Shown here one piece after another: positions 43,769 through 53,154 of a DNA stretch of 64,000 nucleotides. The DNA is from JAFAGX01 sp035623255 (GTDB lineage: Bacteria > Acidobacteriota > Terriglobia > Terriglobales > Acidobacteriaceae), in contig DASPTU010000093.1 of assembly GCA_035623255.1 (NCBI GenBank), forward strand, positions 103,547-167,546. Reading direction: 5' to 3'. The position numbers and the translations under genes are program-made. Each line of letters starts with the position of its first letter. Position 1 is the stretch's first letter. Under the pieces are notes generated by a model. The model was not told where the DNA came from and made no database searches. It saw nothing but the letters and a program-made list of their open reading frames with translations.

Positions 43769-44365
43769 CTAGCGCCAGCGATCGACGAGTTCCCACCAGA
43801 CCAGCCGAATCCATTCATCGAAATTGATTTTTGCCCATTGACGATGCCGCCACCATTTCGCTCCAAACTCGCGATCGTCAAATGCGGCGGCAACACTCAG
43901 GTTGTATTGCGGCCAGACTCGCTGGAATACGCTCAGCGCGCGGCGCGTATGGTAATCGGAGGTGACCAGCAGCACGCGGTGCGCTCCGAACCGCTCCAGA
44001 CACCTAGAGACGTCTTGCGCTTCTCCCTTCGTGGAGCGGGCATGAATAGGACACAGACTGGCAGCCGCGGCTCGCGGCTGTGCTTGGATGTACTTTTGCG
44101 CGAGTTCCGGCACCTTCCACTGATAGACTGTCGCGGCGGCGGGGACATCGAGGACAAGATGTGGAGCAAAATCTTGACCGAGCAATTCGAAACCGCGGGC
44201 TGGACGACGGTCTGTCTCGCCTGCGAGCACCACGATCACATCTGAACGGCGGGGATCGTCCAGGATCAGGAAGGACCCGGAAGTAAGCACCATGGTGACA
44301 ATCAGGATTGCTGCCATGAATAACAACAGTACCGGCCCCACGTACAACCTGCGCCATAGATGCAT
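43769..44365 (-). CDS. YdcF/SanA-like DUF218 membrane protein
   Basis: A 198-residue protein with one N-terminal membrane helix (VLLLFMAAILIVTMVLTSG, about 12-30) and a DUF218 domain: RSDVIVVLAGETDRRPARGF, STKGEAQDVSRCLERFGAHR, VLLVTSDYHTRRALSVFQRV and a C-terminal EWIRLVWWELVDRW. DUF218 proteins are linked to envelope and peptidoglycan functions (SanA, ElyC) and are common near exopolysaccharide operons. It is divergent from the following TPR gene. Confidence 0.83.
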   Translation of the reverse strand: MHLWRRLYVGPVLLLFMAAILIVTMVLTSGSFLILDDPRRSDVIVVLAGETDRRPARGFELLGQDFAPHLVLDVPAAATVYQWKVPELAQKYIQAQPRAAAASLCPIHARSTKGEAQDVSRCLERFGAHRVLLVTSDYHTRRALSVFQRVWPQYNLSVAAAFDDREFGAKWWRHRQWAKINFDEWIRLVWWELVDRWR

Positions 44366-44523
44366 GCGTAAATGATCCTGGTTGATGATTGATGCTATCT
44401 GACCAAAGTCAATAAGGCGATATTCAGATCGTTGCCGGATTGCGTGCTCCGCAGCTCGTGGCTAGAATTGCTAACAGGGTTCCAGCATTTTGCAGTACTT
44501 GATTGACTTCTTTCGACCATTTC

Positions 44524-45900
44524 GTGATTAAACGTCGATGCCGTCAGAGGCATCTGCTTCGCAGCCTCGCGGCGATCTTGTTCCTCGTTCCAGTATCCTG
44601 GGGACAATGCCAGTTCAATAGCGTTTCGCCTGAATCAGAAGCTCGGAGGACGCAGAATACCGCCGCCGAGCAACCCGTATTTTTCGATGAGCCGAAATTC
44701 ACGGTCGCAGGCGTAACCGATGCCTCGAATCCGGCGGGACATGGTTCAACCGCATGGCGCACCAGCGACACTCTCGCGAAGGAAACAGTTTCGCTGGGGA
44801 TGAGTAAAGCTTCAGGCTCAGGCTCCCGGAGTGTCAGGTCAGAACAATCCTTGCGTGAGGCAGCACATGATCCGGCGAACTTCGAGGCAAATCGTCTTGT
44901 GGGAAAATTGCTGCTGGACGACGGAAAACCTGGCGAGGCCGTCCCCTACCTACAAAAGGCATCCGAGCTCAAACCCGCCGATTATGAAAGTAGTTACGAA
45001 TTGGCCCTGGCGTACGCAGAGTCGGGCGATTACCAGCATTCGCAAGGAGTCGCTAAGCGACTGTTAGCTCGCGAAGACACCGCCGATCTACACCATTTGC
45101 TTGGCGACGACGAGGAGAGACTGGGAGATCCTCTCGCGGCTGTTCAGGATTATCAACGGGCTGCGGAACTCGATCCCGACGAACGGAACCTCTTCGACTG
45201 GGGTGCAGAATTATTGCTTCATCACGCACCCGAGCCGGCAAGCGAGGTTTTCGCAAAAGGGAATCACCAGTTTCCGAGTTCCGCTCGAATGCTGATCGGG
45301 CTTGGCGTGGCTTGGTACGCGCGCGGCTCCAACGACCGCGCAGGCGCGTGCCTATGTCAGGCTTCCGACCTGAATCCAGACGACCCAAATCCTTACCGGT
45401 TCCTGGGTAGACTGCAAGATGCAGAGATCACGCCGTCAGAGCAGATCCTGGAACGATTCAAGCGTTTTGTCACTCTTCAGCCCGAAAATGCGATGGCCCA
45501 CTACTACTACGCGGTTGCTCTTTGGAAGAGGCGCGAGGCCGGCGACGACGCCAATGTCGTAGGGACAGTGCAATCGTTACTGCAGAAAGCCGTTCATCTC
45601 GATCCAAAGCTCGGAGCCGGTTATTTGCAGCTGGGCGTCGTATACTCCGAAACAAACCAGCTTGGTAAGGCCATTTCTTCCTATCAAAGAGCGGTTGAAA
45701 TCGATCCGAATCTCGAAGCCGCACATTACCGCTTAGCGCAGGCGTATCGCCGAGCCGGGGAGAAGGAGAAGGCCGAGAACGAGCTTCGAACCTACCAGCA
45801 GATTTCGAAGCAGAAATCAGAGCAAGCCGATCGTCAGCGGAGCGAGCTGCAACAGTTTGTCTACACGTTGCGTGACAAACAACCCGCCGCGCAACGATAA
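44524..45900 (+). CDS. Secreted TPR-repeat protein
   Basis: A 458-residue exported protein. The GTG at 44524 gives a signal peptide (VIKRRCRQRHLLRSLAAILF then LVPVSWGQ); a TTG at 44503 is the alternative. After a low-complexity Ser-rich stretch, TPR units run from about residue 120 to the end: AHDPANFEANRLVGKLLLDD, KASELKPADYESSYELALAY, DYQRAAELDPDERNLFDWGA, AVEIDPNLEAAHYRLAQAYR. It ends in a charged coiled-coil-like tail. Acts as a periplasmic scaffold, exact partner unknown. Confidence 0.8.
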   Translation: MIKRRCRQRHLLRSLAAILFLVPVSWGQCQFNSVSPESEARRTQNTAAEQPVFFDEPKFTVAGVTDASNPAGHGSTAWRTSDTLAKETVSLGMSKASGSGSRSVRSEQSLREAAHDPANFEANRLVGKLLLDDGKPGEAVPYLQKASELKPADYESSYELALAYAESGDYQHSQGVAKRLLAREDTADLHHLLGDDEERLGDPLAAVQDYQRAAELDPDERNLFDWGAELLLHHAPEPASEVFAKGNHQFPSSARMLIGLGVAWYARGSNDRAGACLCQASDLNPDDPNPYRFLGRLQDAEITPSEQILERFKRFVTLQPENAMAHYYYAVALWKRREAGDDANVVGTVQSLLQKAVHLDPKLGAGYLQLGVVYSETNQLGKAISSYQRAVEIDPNLEAAHYRLAQAYRRAGEKEKAENELRTYQQISKQKSEQADRQRSELQQFVYTLRDKQPAAQR

Positions 45901-45940
45901 TGGAGAAAACTCACCGCATTCCCCGGATATCGTCCCGCTT

Positions 45941-48900
45941 CTAGAACGTCAGCTTCAGCGCAAACTGGATCGACCGCGCATCATTTACTGTCTGGTTGAT
46001 GGTTTGACTAATCACGCCGAAGCTGCTGGGCGTATTGATGTCCTGCTCTCCTGTGCCCGCGATGCCCGGCAAGAAGAAGTGCGGGTGGTTAAACAGGTTG
46101 AAGAACTCCGCCCGGAATTGCAGACTCGTTGCCTCGTGTAACACGAAATCTTTGATGAGCGAGAAATCGGTGTTCACATAACGAGGTCCGTAAACGGGAG
46201 CACGGGCGGCCGCGCCCAATTCTCCTGCCGGAGCCTTGGCGAAGGCGCAAGGATTAAACCAATTCTGAATGGTATGAACCTTGGCTGGGCAATTTGTCTG
46301 GCCACCTTCCGGGCCTGGCTTGTTCGGATCACCAACTTCGTTTGGACGCTGGATGACCAGTCCGTTGTACATGAAAAAGATGCCGGACTCATCGGCGCTG
46401 TCGACAACAAATAGCGGGAATCCGGACTCGGCGCGCTCGATGACGTTGATCTGCCAGTTCCCCAGGATGGCATTGGCGACTCCGTTCCAGTTGCTCCCAT
46501 AAGCCTTACCCTTGCCGAAGGGGAGATCGTAGAGGACGCTGGCGGTGAAGACATCGTTCAGGTTAAGTTGCGACAGGCCCCAGTCCAATTTCTTCGTTCC
46601 AGGAAGCGGCCAATAGAGCGCGCCAGGATTAGAGCCCAGCCCGTCAGGCATGCCGGAATCAAAAGTGCGGGACCAGGTGTAGCCGAGCAGAGCATAAATG
46701 CCGTGCCGTGCGCTCTTGGTCTCTCCCTTGATCTGCAGGGAGTCGTAGCGCGCTGAGCCTACGCTGTTATTGCTATTAACCGCCTGGAACGGGAATCCGT
46801 AGGGGAACGCCGGGAATCCGCACCCGAGAGTGTAGCCGGGCACGGGATTGCTGCCACCGGGACATGCGTTGGGGGATGTCAGATTCTCGTTCACCTGGCT
46901 CACTAAAATGTGCGTGCTGCGGGAACCAGCGTAGCCCGCCGTAAGAACAATCTGCCCTGGCACCTGGTGCTCAAGATTGAGGTTGTACTGCTGGATCATG
47001 CCTTGCACGAAATTTCGGTTCATCGACTGCTTGGTTCCGGTGTAATCGGTGGGAGTTACGGGTCCGTTGTAAACCGCGCCGCCGGTAACTGGCGTGGTAG
47101 AAGGCGTGCCAGCGGGAAGGAGGAACCCATTCGACAATCCGCAACCCGGAGTACCCAAGGGGGTACATATACCCAATGGGAATGGATCTACTTCGGCATA
47201 ATAGGGAGGATTCTGCCACAGGCCCTGTCCACCCTGGTTCCACGCCGAGTCATGGAAGATGGCATATCCGGCGCGAATGGCGGTTTTGTCGCTGCCCATC
47301 GGTTTCCAAGCCAAGCCAATTCGAGGTTCGAGAGCGGTTTTCTGAAACTGGATGCCCACACGCCCATCAGTGGTCACGCAAGCAGTGCACCCGGCCAGCG
47401 CAGGGCTGCCCTTCGGGACATACCACTGAAGCGTCTTAATGTCGAAGTTCGCCTGGCGATTCCCCACTTCAGTTTCGGGGCTTGCAAGAGCCCAGGCAAC
47501 TCCAAGATTGACGGTCAGATTGCTGGTGACGCGCCAATCATCCTGAATAAAGGGTCGGAACAGTTTCCAGCGGCGACCGACGGTGCCTCCCAAGAATGTC
47601 TGATCATGAGCCGAAAACGACCCCATGCTTCCAAGGAGGAGATCACTCATATTGTCGCCAGAGGTGGAGAACGCGCCAACTTCCGTAATGAAACCGTCCT
47701 GGAAGGCGTTGTTTCTTATGTTCATTTCCTCGGCGCGGAAGGTGGCGCCAAACCTGACATTGTGTTTGCCGCGAATCAGGTCGAGGGTATCGGAAACGGA
47801 ATAGACGTTGGTTCCACCCTGGTAGGGTGCATAGCCGCGATCTCCCAGCGACATGTAATTGGTCATCTGGAAAGAGGTGAGACCGCAACTGATACAGTCC
47901 TTGTTCGACTGGTTCAGACTTGGGGGGTAACCCGTCAAGCTATCGCATTGGCTTCCCAAATCAGCGCCGGGAATGCCGATGATGGCGGCTTCGCAGGTGC
48001 CTGTACCGAACGAGAGAATGTGATTGAAGATGCGGCTGAAACCGAAGGTGGCTTGATTGATGGTGCGGTCGGAGAAGAGGTGCGTCTCCGAAATGACAGC
48101 ATTGCGCCCGTGATTGTCGATGTGCTGGTTGCTGCCGAAGGCATTGACTTCGGCCCATGTGGGAGAGCCGCCAGGAACAAAGTTAGTGGCCTGATCGTAG
48201 CTGAAGCGGGCAAAAACAGAGTCCTTGCTGGAAAAATTGTGGTCGAGACGGATATCACCCGTTCCTTCGTTGAGTCTCCTGACCGGTTGATTCACATAGT
48301 TGTAACCTGAAGCTGGGTTGTTCGCGTTAGGAGTGGGATAAAGGGCAATTAATTTTGCACCGAGCCGGTTGATCACGGCAGCTGGAAGTATGTTGCAGGC
48401 AGAGCCTGTGGGCTGGCTGCCATCCGGGTTGACCGTTTCCGGTGTTTTGGTTCCGGGGACGCACTGGAAAGGTTGGCCTGAGTAGGGGTTGGTAAGGTTT
48501 GGAAAGGAAGTCGATCCACGGGGGTTCCCAAAGGGGTCCAGACTGAAGTCGCCAGTTAGCATGGCAGGGGTGGGAACCAGGCCGGTGAAAGGCACACCCA
48601 GACGCTGCATCTTGGCCTGATAATCGATAAAGAAAAATGTCTTGTCTTTCTGGATGGGTCCGCCCAACGACCCACCAAACTGGTTCAGATTAAATTTGTT
48701 TCTTTTTGGAGCGAAGTAGTTTCGCGCGTCCAGGACGGTATTGCGGAAATATTCGAACAGACTCCCGTGATACTGGTTTGTGCCTGATTTTGTAGTAACC
48801 AGAACTGTCGGACCTGCACGTTCGCCGTACTCGGCGGAATAGTTATAAGTCAGGACCTTAAACTCCTGCACAGCGTCAACGTTTGGGAAAATGGCAATTC

Positions 48901-49546
48901 CGCCCTCGTCCAACTGATTGTTATCGTTGCCGTCGAGCATCCAATCGGTGCTCTGTGCGCGCGACCCACCAACCGAAAGAGAAAAAGAACCGCGTGTAGA
49001 GGCTTCGCTGCTGGCGGCACCATTGAAGAAACTGTTTGGATTGGTCTCGGCGGTCGTTCCCGGCGTGAGGGTTGCCAACTGAACAAAGTTGCGCCCATTC
49101 AACGGGAGCTCAGAAACTTCCTCCGCCGTGATCACCTGTCCGAGAGTAGGCGCGGTCGTTTCCACGGCTACTTGTGTTGCGCTCACCTCAACGTTTTCGG
49201 TGACCGAAGCCGGAGCCAAAGTAAAATCCAGTTCACGATGCTCGTCGATCTGTAGGCGCAGGTCTTTCTGTTCGGCAGGTTGGAAGCCGGAGGATTCTGC
49301 TCGTATCGTGTAGTTCCCCACCGGCAGGAGTGGGATCAGGTAATGGCCGGTATCGTCTGTTTTGGCTTCCCGCGTCAGTCCCGTCGCTTGCGATACGACT
49401 CTCACGGTTGCGCCGGACATCACGGATCCAGTCTTGTCCGTCACTGTGCCGGAGAAACTTCCAGTGGCCTGGCCAAAAAGCGGTATACAGACGAAAATTG
49501 CGACCGAACAGAAAACGGCCTTAAGGAGCATCTTCTTGCTCAGCAT
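45941..49546 (-). CDS. Oar-like TonB-dependent outer-membrane receptor
   Basis: A 1201-residue outer-membrane protein. Signal peptide MLSKKMLLKAVFCSVAIFVC with cleavage near FGQA, then a carboxypeptidase-regulatory-like domain (GSFSGTVTDKTGSVMSGATV, residues 28-105), a plug domain (VITAEEVSELPLNGRNFVQL, about 127), and a long beta-barrel ending in an aromatic residue (SIQFALKLTF). The ATG at 49546 has GAGGA seven bases upstream. This architecture is greatly expanded in Acidobacteria. It neighbours the nucleoside/deoxyribose genes, so a nucleoside or nucleic-acid-derived substrate is possible, but substrate specificity cannot be read from sequence. Confidence 0.9.
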   Translation of the reverse strand: MLSKKMLLKAVFCSVAIFVCIPLFGQATGSFSGTVTDKTGSVMSGATVRVVSQATGLTREAKTDDTGHYLIPLLPVGNYTIRAESSGFQPAEQKDLRLQIDEHRELDFTLAPASVTENVEVSATQVAVETTAPTLGQVITAEEVSELPLNGRNFVQLATLTPGTTAETNPNSFFNGAASSEASTRGSFSLSVGGSRAQSTDWMLDGNDNNQLDEGGIAIFPNVDAVQEFKVLTYNYSAEYGERAGPTVLVTTKSGTNQYHGSLFEYFRNTVLDARNYFAPKRNKFNLNQFGGSLGGPIQKDKTFFFIDYQAKMQRLGVPFTGLVPTPAMLTGDFSLDPFGNPRGSTSFPNLTNPYSGQPFQCVPGTKTPETVNPDGSQPTGSACNILPAAVINRLGAKLIALYPTPNANNPASGYNYVNQPVRRLNEGTGDIRLDHNFSSKDSVFARFSYDQATNFVPGGSPTWAEVNAFGSNQHIDNHGRNAVISETHLFSDRTINQATFGFSRIFNHILSFGTGTCEAAIIGIPGADLGSQCDSLTGYPPSLNQSNKDCISCGLTSFQMTNYMSLGDRGYAPYQGGTNVYSVSDTLDLIRGKHNVRFGATFRAEEMNIRNNAFQDGFITEVGAFSTSGDNMSDLLLGSMGSFSAHDQTFLGGTVGRRWKLFRPFIQDDWRVTSNLTVNLGVAWALASPETEVGNRQANFDIKTLQWYVPKGSPALAGCTACVTTDGRVGIQFQKTALEPRIGLAWKPMGSDKTAIRAGYAIFHDSAWNQGGQGLWQNPPYYAEVDPFPLGICTPLGTPGCGLSNGFLLPAGTPSTTPVTGGAVYNGPVTPTDYTGTKQSMNRNFVQGMIQQYNLNLEHQVPGQIVLTAGYAGSRSTHILVSQVNENLTSPNACPGGSNPVPGYTLGCGFPAFPYGFPFQAVNSNNSVGSARYDSLQIKGETKSARHGIYALLGYTWSRTFDSGMPDGLGSNPGALYWPLPGTKKLDWGLSQLNLNDVFTASVLYDLPFGKGKAYGSNWNGVANAILGNWQINVIERAESGFPLFVVDSADESGIFFMYNGLVIQRPNEVGDPNKPGPEGGQTNCPAKVHTIQNWFNPCAFAKAPAGELGAAARAPVYGPRYVNTDFSLIKDFVLHEATSLQFRAEFFNLFNHPHFFLPGIAGTGEQDINTPSSFGVISQTINQTVNDARSIQFALKLTF

Positions 49547-49603
49547 GGAGTTCCTCTTTTTAGCTTCGGTGGAGTGACGAGCCGGTCTCACGTTTTTAGA
49601 TTG

Positions 49604-49623
49604 GGTAATATGAATGGATTACC
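49604..49623. promoter_or_regulatory. Candidate operator palindrome upstream of the TonB-dependent receptor
   Basis: GGTAAT, eight bases, ATTACC at 49604-49623, about 58 bases upstream of the receptor start codon. Perfect six-base half-sites of this kind are bound by dimeric LacI- or GntR-type regulators; no regulator gene is in the window. Confidence 0.4.
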
Positions 49624-49710
49624 ATCACAAATGTCAAGAGTTTTCGTGTCGCGGATAGGAAGCTCAAATTGAATTTCTTGCGAGATTGGTACGAGCGCGT
49701 GCAAGGGAGA

Positions 49711-50643
49711 TCACGGTTTGCGCGCGGTCCACTCTGCCTCGAAGCGCACGCGATCGTAGAAGGATTTCTGGGTTCCTATGCCGGTTGTTGAAAGTCCCGC
49801 ATACAGATTGGCGTGGCTAACGGCGTCGTATTCCGATATGCCCTCGGCGAGAAATACAGCAAAGCTGCCGATGAAAGCGTCGCCTGCACCGGTACTATCC
49901 ACAGTCTTGACTGAGAATCCGGGCACGTGCTCAGTTGCGTCACGACCCGCGAGCAGACAGCCGTTCGCTCCGAGTGTGATGATCGCTCGCCGAATCCCGC
50001 CAGCCAAAAACTTCTGGGCACACTTCTTCGCATCGTCGAGATTGCGAACCGGCATTCCTGTGATTGTCTCGGCCTCGCTCTCATTGGGGACGAAGTAATC
50101 AAGCTCTGCGAGGAACGACATGTCGATTGGCTGCCCGGGTGCGGGGTTCACGATGCAGCGAATTCCGTGCTTTCGTGCAAATGAGACAGTGTAGTAAACG
50201 GTTTCAAGCGGAATTTCAAATTGCAGCACAATGCAGTCAACCGTTTTCAAAGTTTCCGCAGCTGCATCGACATCGGCAGGCTTGAGTGCGTCGTTGGCTC
50301 CTTTCACCACCAGAATCCGGTTCTGCCCGTGGGGATCGACAAAGATGGGCGCCACACCACTTGAAAGCCCGTCGACCTGCTTCACGTGGGTGGTATCGAT
50401 TCCCAGTTTCTTGAAATTCTCAATCGTGGCCGGACCAAAAAGATCGCTGCCCACTCTTGCAACCATAAACACCTCGGCGCCGCAAAGGCGGGCAGCAACG
50501 GCCTGATTCGCCCCTTTGCCACCGAACCCGAGATCGAATTTCCGGGCAAAGATGGTTTCTCCAGGTTTGGGGAATTGATCTGTGAAGGTAACGAGATCGA
50601 TGTTCGCGCTGCCAACTACCGCGATGCGAGGGCGTTTGGGCAT
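49711..50643 (-). CDS. PfkB-family sugar kinase (ribokinase / deoxyribokinase)
   Basis: A 310-residue ribokinase-family kinase. PfkB signature 1 is FDLGFGGKGANQAVAARLCG (36-55); the nucleotide-binding end has GFSVKTVDSTGAGDAFIGSF with the catalytic Asp near residue 254. NVGSANIDLVTF-like opening (VVGSANIDLVTF, 9-20) is typical of RbsK. It phosphorylates ribose or 2-deoxyribose at O5. Because DeoC, which consumes deoxyribose-5-phosphate, lies two genes upstream on the same strand, a deoxyribokinase function is as likely as ribokinase. Confidence 0.88.
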   Translation of the reverse strand: MPKRPRIAVVGSANIDLVTFTDQFPKPGETIFARKFDLGFGGKGANQAVAARLCGAEVFMVARVGSDLFGPATIENFKKLGIDTTHVKQVDGLSSGVAPIFVDPHGQNRILVVKGANDALKPADVDAAAETLKTVDCIVLQFEIPLETVYYTVSFARKHGIRCIVNPAPGQPIDMSFLAELDYFVPNESEAETITGMPVRNLDDAKKCAQKFLAGGIRRAIITLGANGCLLAGRDATEHVPGFSVKTVDSTGAGDAFIGSFAVFLAEGISEYDAVSHANLYAGLSTTGIGTQKSFYDRVRFEAEWTARKP

Positions 50644-50734
50644 GTTCTGCGGCGTAGAGAAATTCGAGAAGAAGGATGCGAGTTTAGTGACTCGATAGGA
50701 ACGGTGTCAACAAGGAGTTAAGCAGATGATGGGG

Positions 50735-53116
50735 TCACTCACCGTACGGCACCCAGATATTCTTCACCTGAGTGGCGTGTTCGAGAAACCAGCGGCCCTC
50801 GGCCTGTTTCGGATTGAACCAGTCGATCATCCGGCCTTCGTTCGTCCAGACCTGTTTCAGATTGCCGATGGAGTGAGCCTTGGCTGCAGCTGCGTTGGCT
50901 TCATCGGTGAAAGACCAGATCGCGTCAACGCCGTCATGCTCAGCAAGCGTCTTCAGAAGTTGAGCGCTGGGGCCAGTAACAATGTTGACTGCGCCAGCAG
51001 GCAGGTCACTGGTATCGAACAGCTGATACAGATCACTGGTGATCAGAGGGTAAGTTTCTGACGGGAGCGCTACAACTGTATTTCCGACAGCTAAAGCGGG
51101 CATAACCAGGGACAACAATCCGAGCAGCGGAACGTCGTTGGGGCAAACTATGCCAAGGGTTCCGATTGGCTCATTCATCGCGATCGCAATCGTACGGAAC
51201 GGAGGGTTGTGGACCGCGCCATCGAACTTGTCAGCCCAGGCCGCATAAGTGAAGACACGTTGAATACCGAGATCTACTTCGGCAAAGGCCTGGTTTTCGC
51301 CCACCGCTCTTGCGAGCCGGCGGGCGATGTCGTCCCGCCGCTGCGAGAGGTTCTCTGCCACATAGTAAAGGACTTGCGCACGAGCATGGGCTGCGGCTTT
51401 CGGCCACGACTCAGACTTTCGCGCAGCTTCAACGGCGTTGCGGATATCTTTGCGATTACCGAGCGGCGCTTCCCCGAGCAAGCGGCCATCTGCCCCGCGC
51501 ACCTCTACGCTGTAACCGGAGTCCGGCCGCACTTGCTTGCCACCGATGTAGAGTTTGACCGTTCGGTCAATAGCTTCGATAGACTCTGTGGACTCAATCT
51601 CTTTCTCTTTAGGCCGGGGTTTACCGGTCGGCAACGTCGGAGCATTCTTGAACCAGACCGGTTCGAGATATTCACGCAGACCTTCCCTGCCGCCTTCGCG
51701 CCCAAAGCCGCTCTCGCGATAGCCTCCAAAACCGCACGACGCGTCGAACAAATTGGTGCAGTTCACCCAGACCACGCCCGCCTTGAGCTGCGCGGCGACC
51801 TGAAGGGCCACGTTCAGGCTCTCGCTCCACACGCAAGCAGCCAGACCGTAGACGGTATTGTTGGCCAGCTCCACCGCTTCCGATGGAGTACGAAACGTCA
51901 TCGCCGCCAGTACCGGACCGAAGATTTCCTGCTGGGCGACAATTGACGTGGGATGCACGTTGCTCAACAGCGTCGGCGGATAATAAAGTCCGCGTGATGG
52001 CAGGACGATGTCCGGTTGCCAGCAGGTCGCGCCCTCGGCCACCCCTTGATCCACCAATCGACGGATACGTTCGAGTTGCACCGGGGCGACGATCGCTCCG
52101 ATGTCGATTGCTTTGTCGAGGGGAGGGCCCGCGCGCAAGGTGTTCATGCGGTCGCGAACCTTAGCGACCAATACTTCTGCGATGCTTTCCTGCATCAGCA
52201 AGCGCGAACCGGCGCAACACACTTGGCCCTGATTGAACCAGATTCCGTCGACTAAACCTTCAACCGCCCCGTCAAGGTCGGCATCTTCGAAAACGATGAA
52301 GGGAGATTTTCCGCCGAGTTCGAGCGAAAGTCGCTTGTGACTGGGCGCAGTGGCTGCCCGAATGGCGCGGCCCACTTCGGTCGAACCCGTGAACGCAATT
52401 TTGTCCACATAAGGGTGCTTGACCAGGGCTTCACCGGTCGAGCCATCTCCAGTCACAATATTCACGACTCCGGCGGGAAGCCCAATCTCGGTGCAGATCT
52501 CGGCGAATGCCAGTGCCGTAAGAGGGGTGAACTCTGCCGGTTTCAGAACGACGGTGTTACCCGTGGCGAGCGCGGGAGCAATCTTCCATGCAAGCATCAG
52601 CAATGGGAAATTCCAGGGGATAATCTGACCAACCACGCCGCAGGCTGTCTGATCAGGAAATTCAGAGTCCAGAAGCTGCGCCCATCCAGCGTGGTAATAG
52701 AAATGGCGGGCAACGAGCGGTATGTCGATGTCGCGACTTTCACGAATCGGCTTGCCATTGTCCATGGTTTCCAAAACAGCGAGCCGGCGGGAATGACGTT
52801 GCACCGCACGTGCCATTGCATACAGAAAACGCGCGCGGGTGTGCGGCGTGAGCGACTGCCACTTTTGAAATGCCTTGCGGGCTGCTTTGACAGCCGCGTC
52901 GATATCCGCCGCTGAACCCTGCGAGACCGTTGCGATTTTTTCTCCGGTTGCGGGATCAATCGTGTCAAAGAACACACCTTCAACCGGGTCGCGCCAGGCC
53001 CCATCGATGAAGTGGCCGAAGCGGCGTCCATGCCGATCCAGCCAGAGCAGCGCCTCTTTCGGGTCCTCCGGCGCGGGACCGTATTCCATGGTCACGAATT
53101 TTTCCGCAATGCTCAT
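50735..53116 (-). CDS. ALDH16-like aldehyde dehydrogenase with tandem ALDH domains
   Basis: A 793-residue protein with two aldehyde dehydrogenase domains. The first (about 1-500) is complete: IIPWNFPLLMLAWKIAPALA, FTGSTEVGRAIR, the general-base Glu in LSLELGGKSPF (about 266) and the nucleophilic Cys in NQGQVCCAGSRLL (about 300). The second (about 515-793) has only the cofactor-domain-like part (MNEPIGTLGIVCPNDVPLLG, LAVGNTVVALPSE) and no catalytic Cys or Glu. This two-domain layout is that of ALDH16 proteins. The ATG at 53116 follows AGAGAAG and the DeoC stop by 38 bases. Inferred role: oxidising acetaldehyde released by DeoC. Confidence 0.88.
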   Translation of the reverse strand: MSIAEKFVTMEYGPAPEDPKEALLWLDRHGRRFGHFIDGAWRDPVEGVFFDTIDPATGEKIATVSQGSAADIDAAVKAARKAFQKWQSLTPHTRARFLYAMARAVQRHSRRLAVLETMDNGKPIRESRDIDIPLVARHFYYHAGWAQLLDSEFPDQTACGVVGQIIPWNFPLLMLAWKIAPALATGNTVVLKPAEFTPLTALAFAEICTEIGLPAGVVNIVTGDGSTGEALVKHPYVDKIAFTGSTEVGRAIRAATAPSHKRLSLELGGKSPFIVFEDADLDGAVEGLVDGIWFNQGQVCCAGSRLLMQESIAEVLVAKVRDRMNTLRAGPPLDKAIDIGAIVAPVQLERIRRLVDQGVAEGATCWQPDIVLPSRGLYYPPTLLSNVHPTSIVAQQEIFGPVLAAMTFRTPSEAVELANNTVYGLAACVWSESLNVALQVAAQLKAGVVWVNCTNLFDASCGFGGYRESGFGREGGREGLREYLEPVWFKNAPTLPTGKPRPKEKEIESTESIEAIDRTVKLYIGGKQVRPDSGYSVEVRGADGRLLGEAPLGNRKDIRNAVEAARKSESWPKAAAHARAQVLYYVAENLSQRRDDIARRLARAVGENQAFAEVDLGIQRVFTYAAWADKFDGAVHNPPFRTIAIAMNEPIGTLGIVCPNDVPLLGLLSLVMPALAVGNTVVALPSETYPLITSDLYQLFDTSDLPAGAVNIVTGPSAQLLKTLAEHDGVDAIWSFTDEANAAAAKAHSIGNLKQVWTNEGRMIDWFNPKQAEGRWFLEHATQVKNIWVPYGE

Positions 53117-53154
53117 TTCTTCTCTAGGTCCAGAAGTGGAGCGTGCCGCTGCAA

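Noticed and set aside
41646..44365. Possible exosortase system, suggested by ligase-family, FecR-like, DUF218 and TPR proteins together
   Set aside because: No exosortase-type protein and no PEP-CTERM-like sorting tail was found in the window.
46910..48310. A 466-codon open frame antisense to the TonB-dependent receptor
   Set aside because: It lies wholly inside a well-supported receptor gene, has no recognisable domain and is the kind of long shadow frame expected in GC-rich coding DNA.
52337..52915. A 192-codon plus-strand frame inside the aldehyde dehydrogenase gene
   Set aside because: Antisense to the conserved ALDH catalytic domain; a shadow frame.
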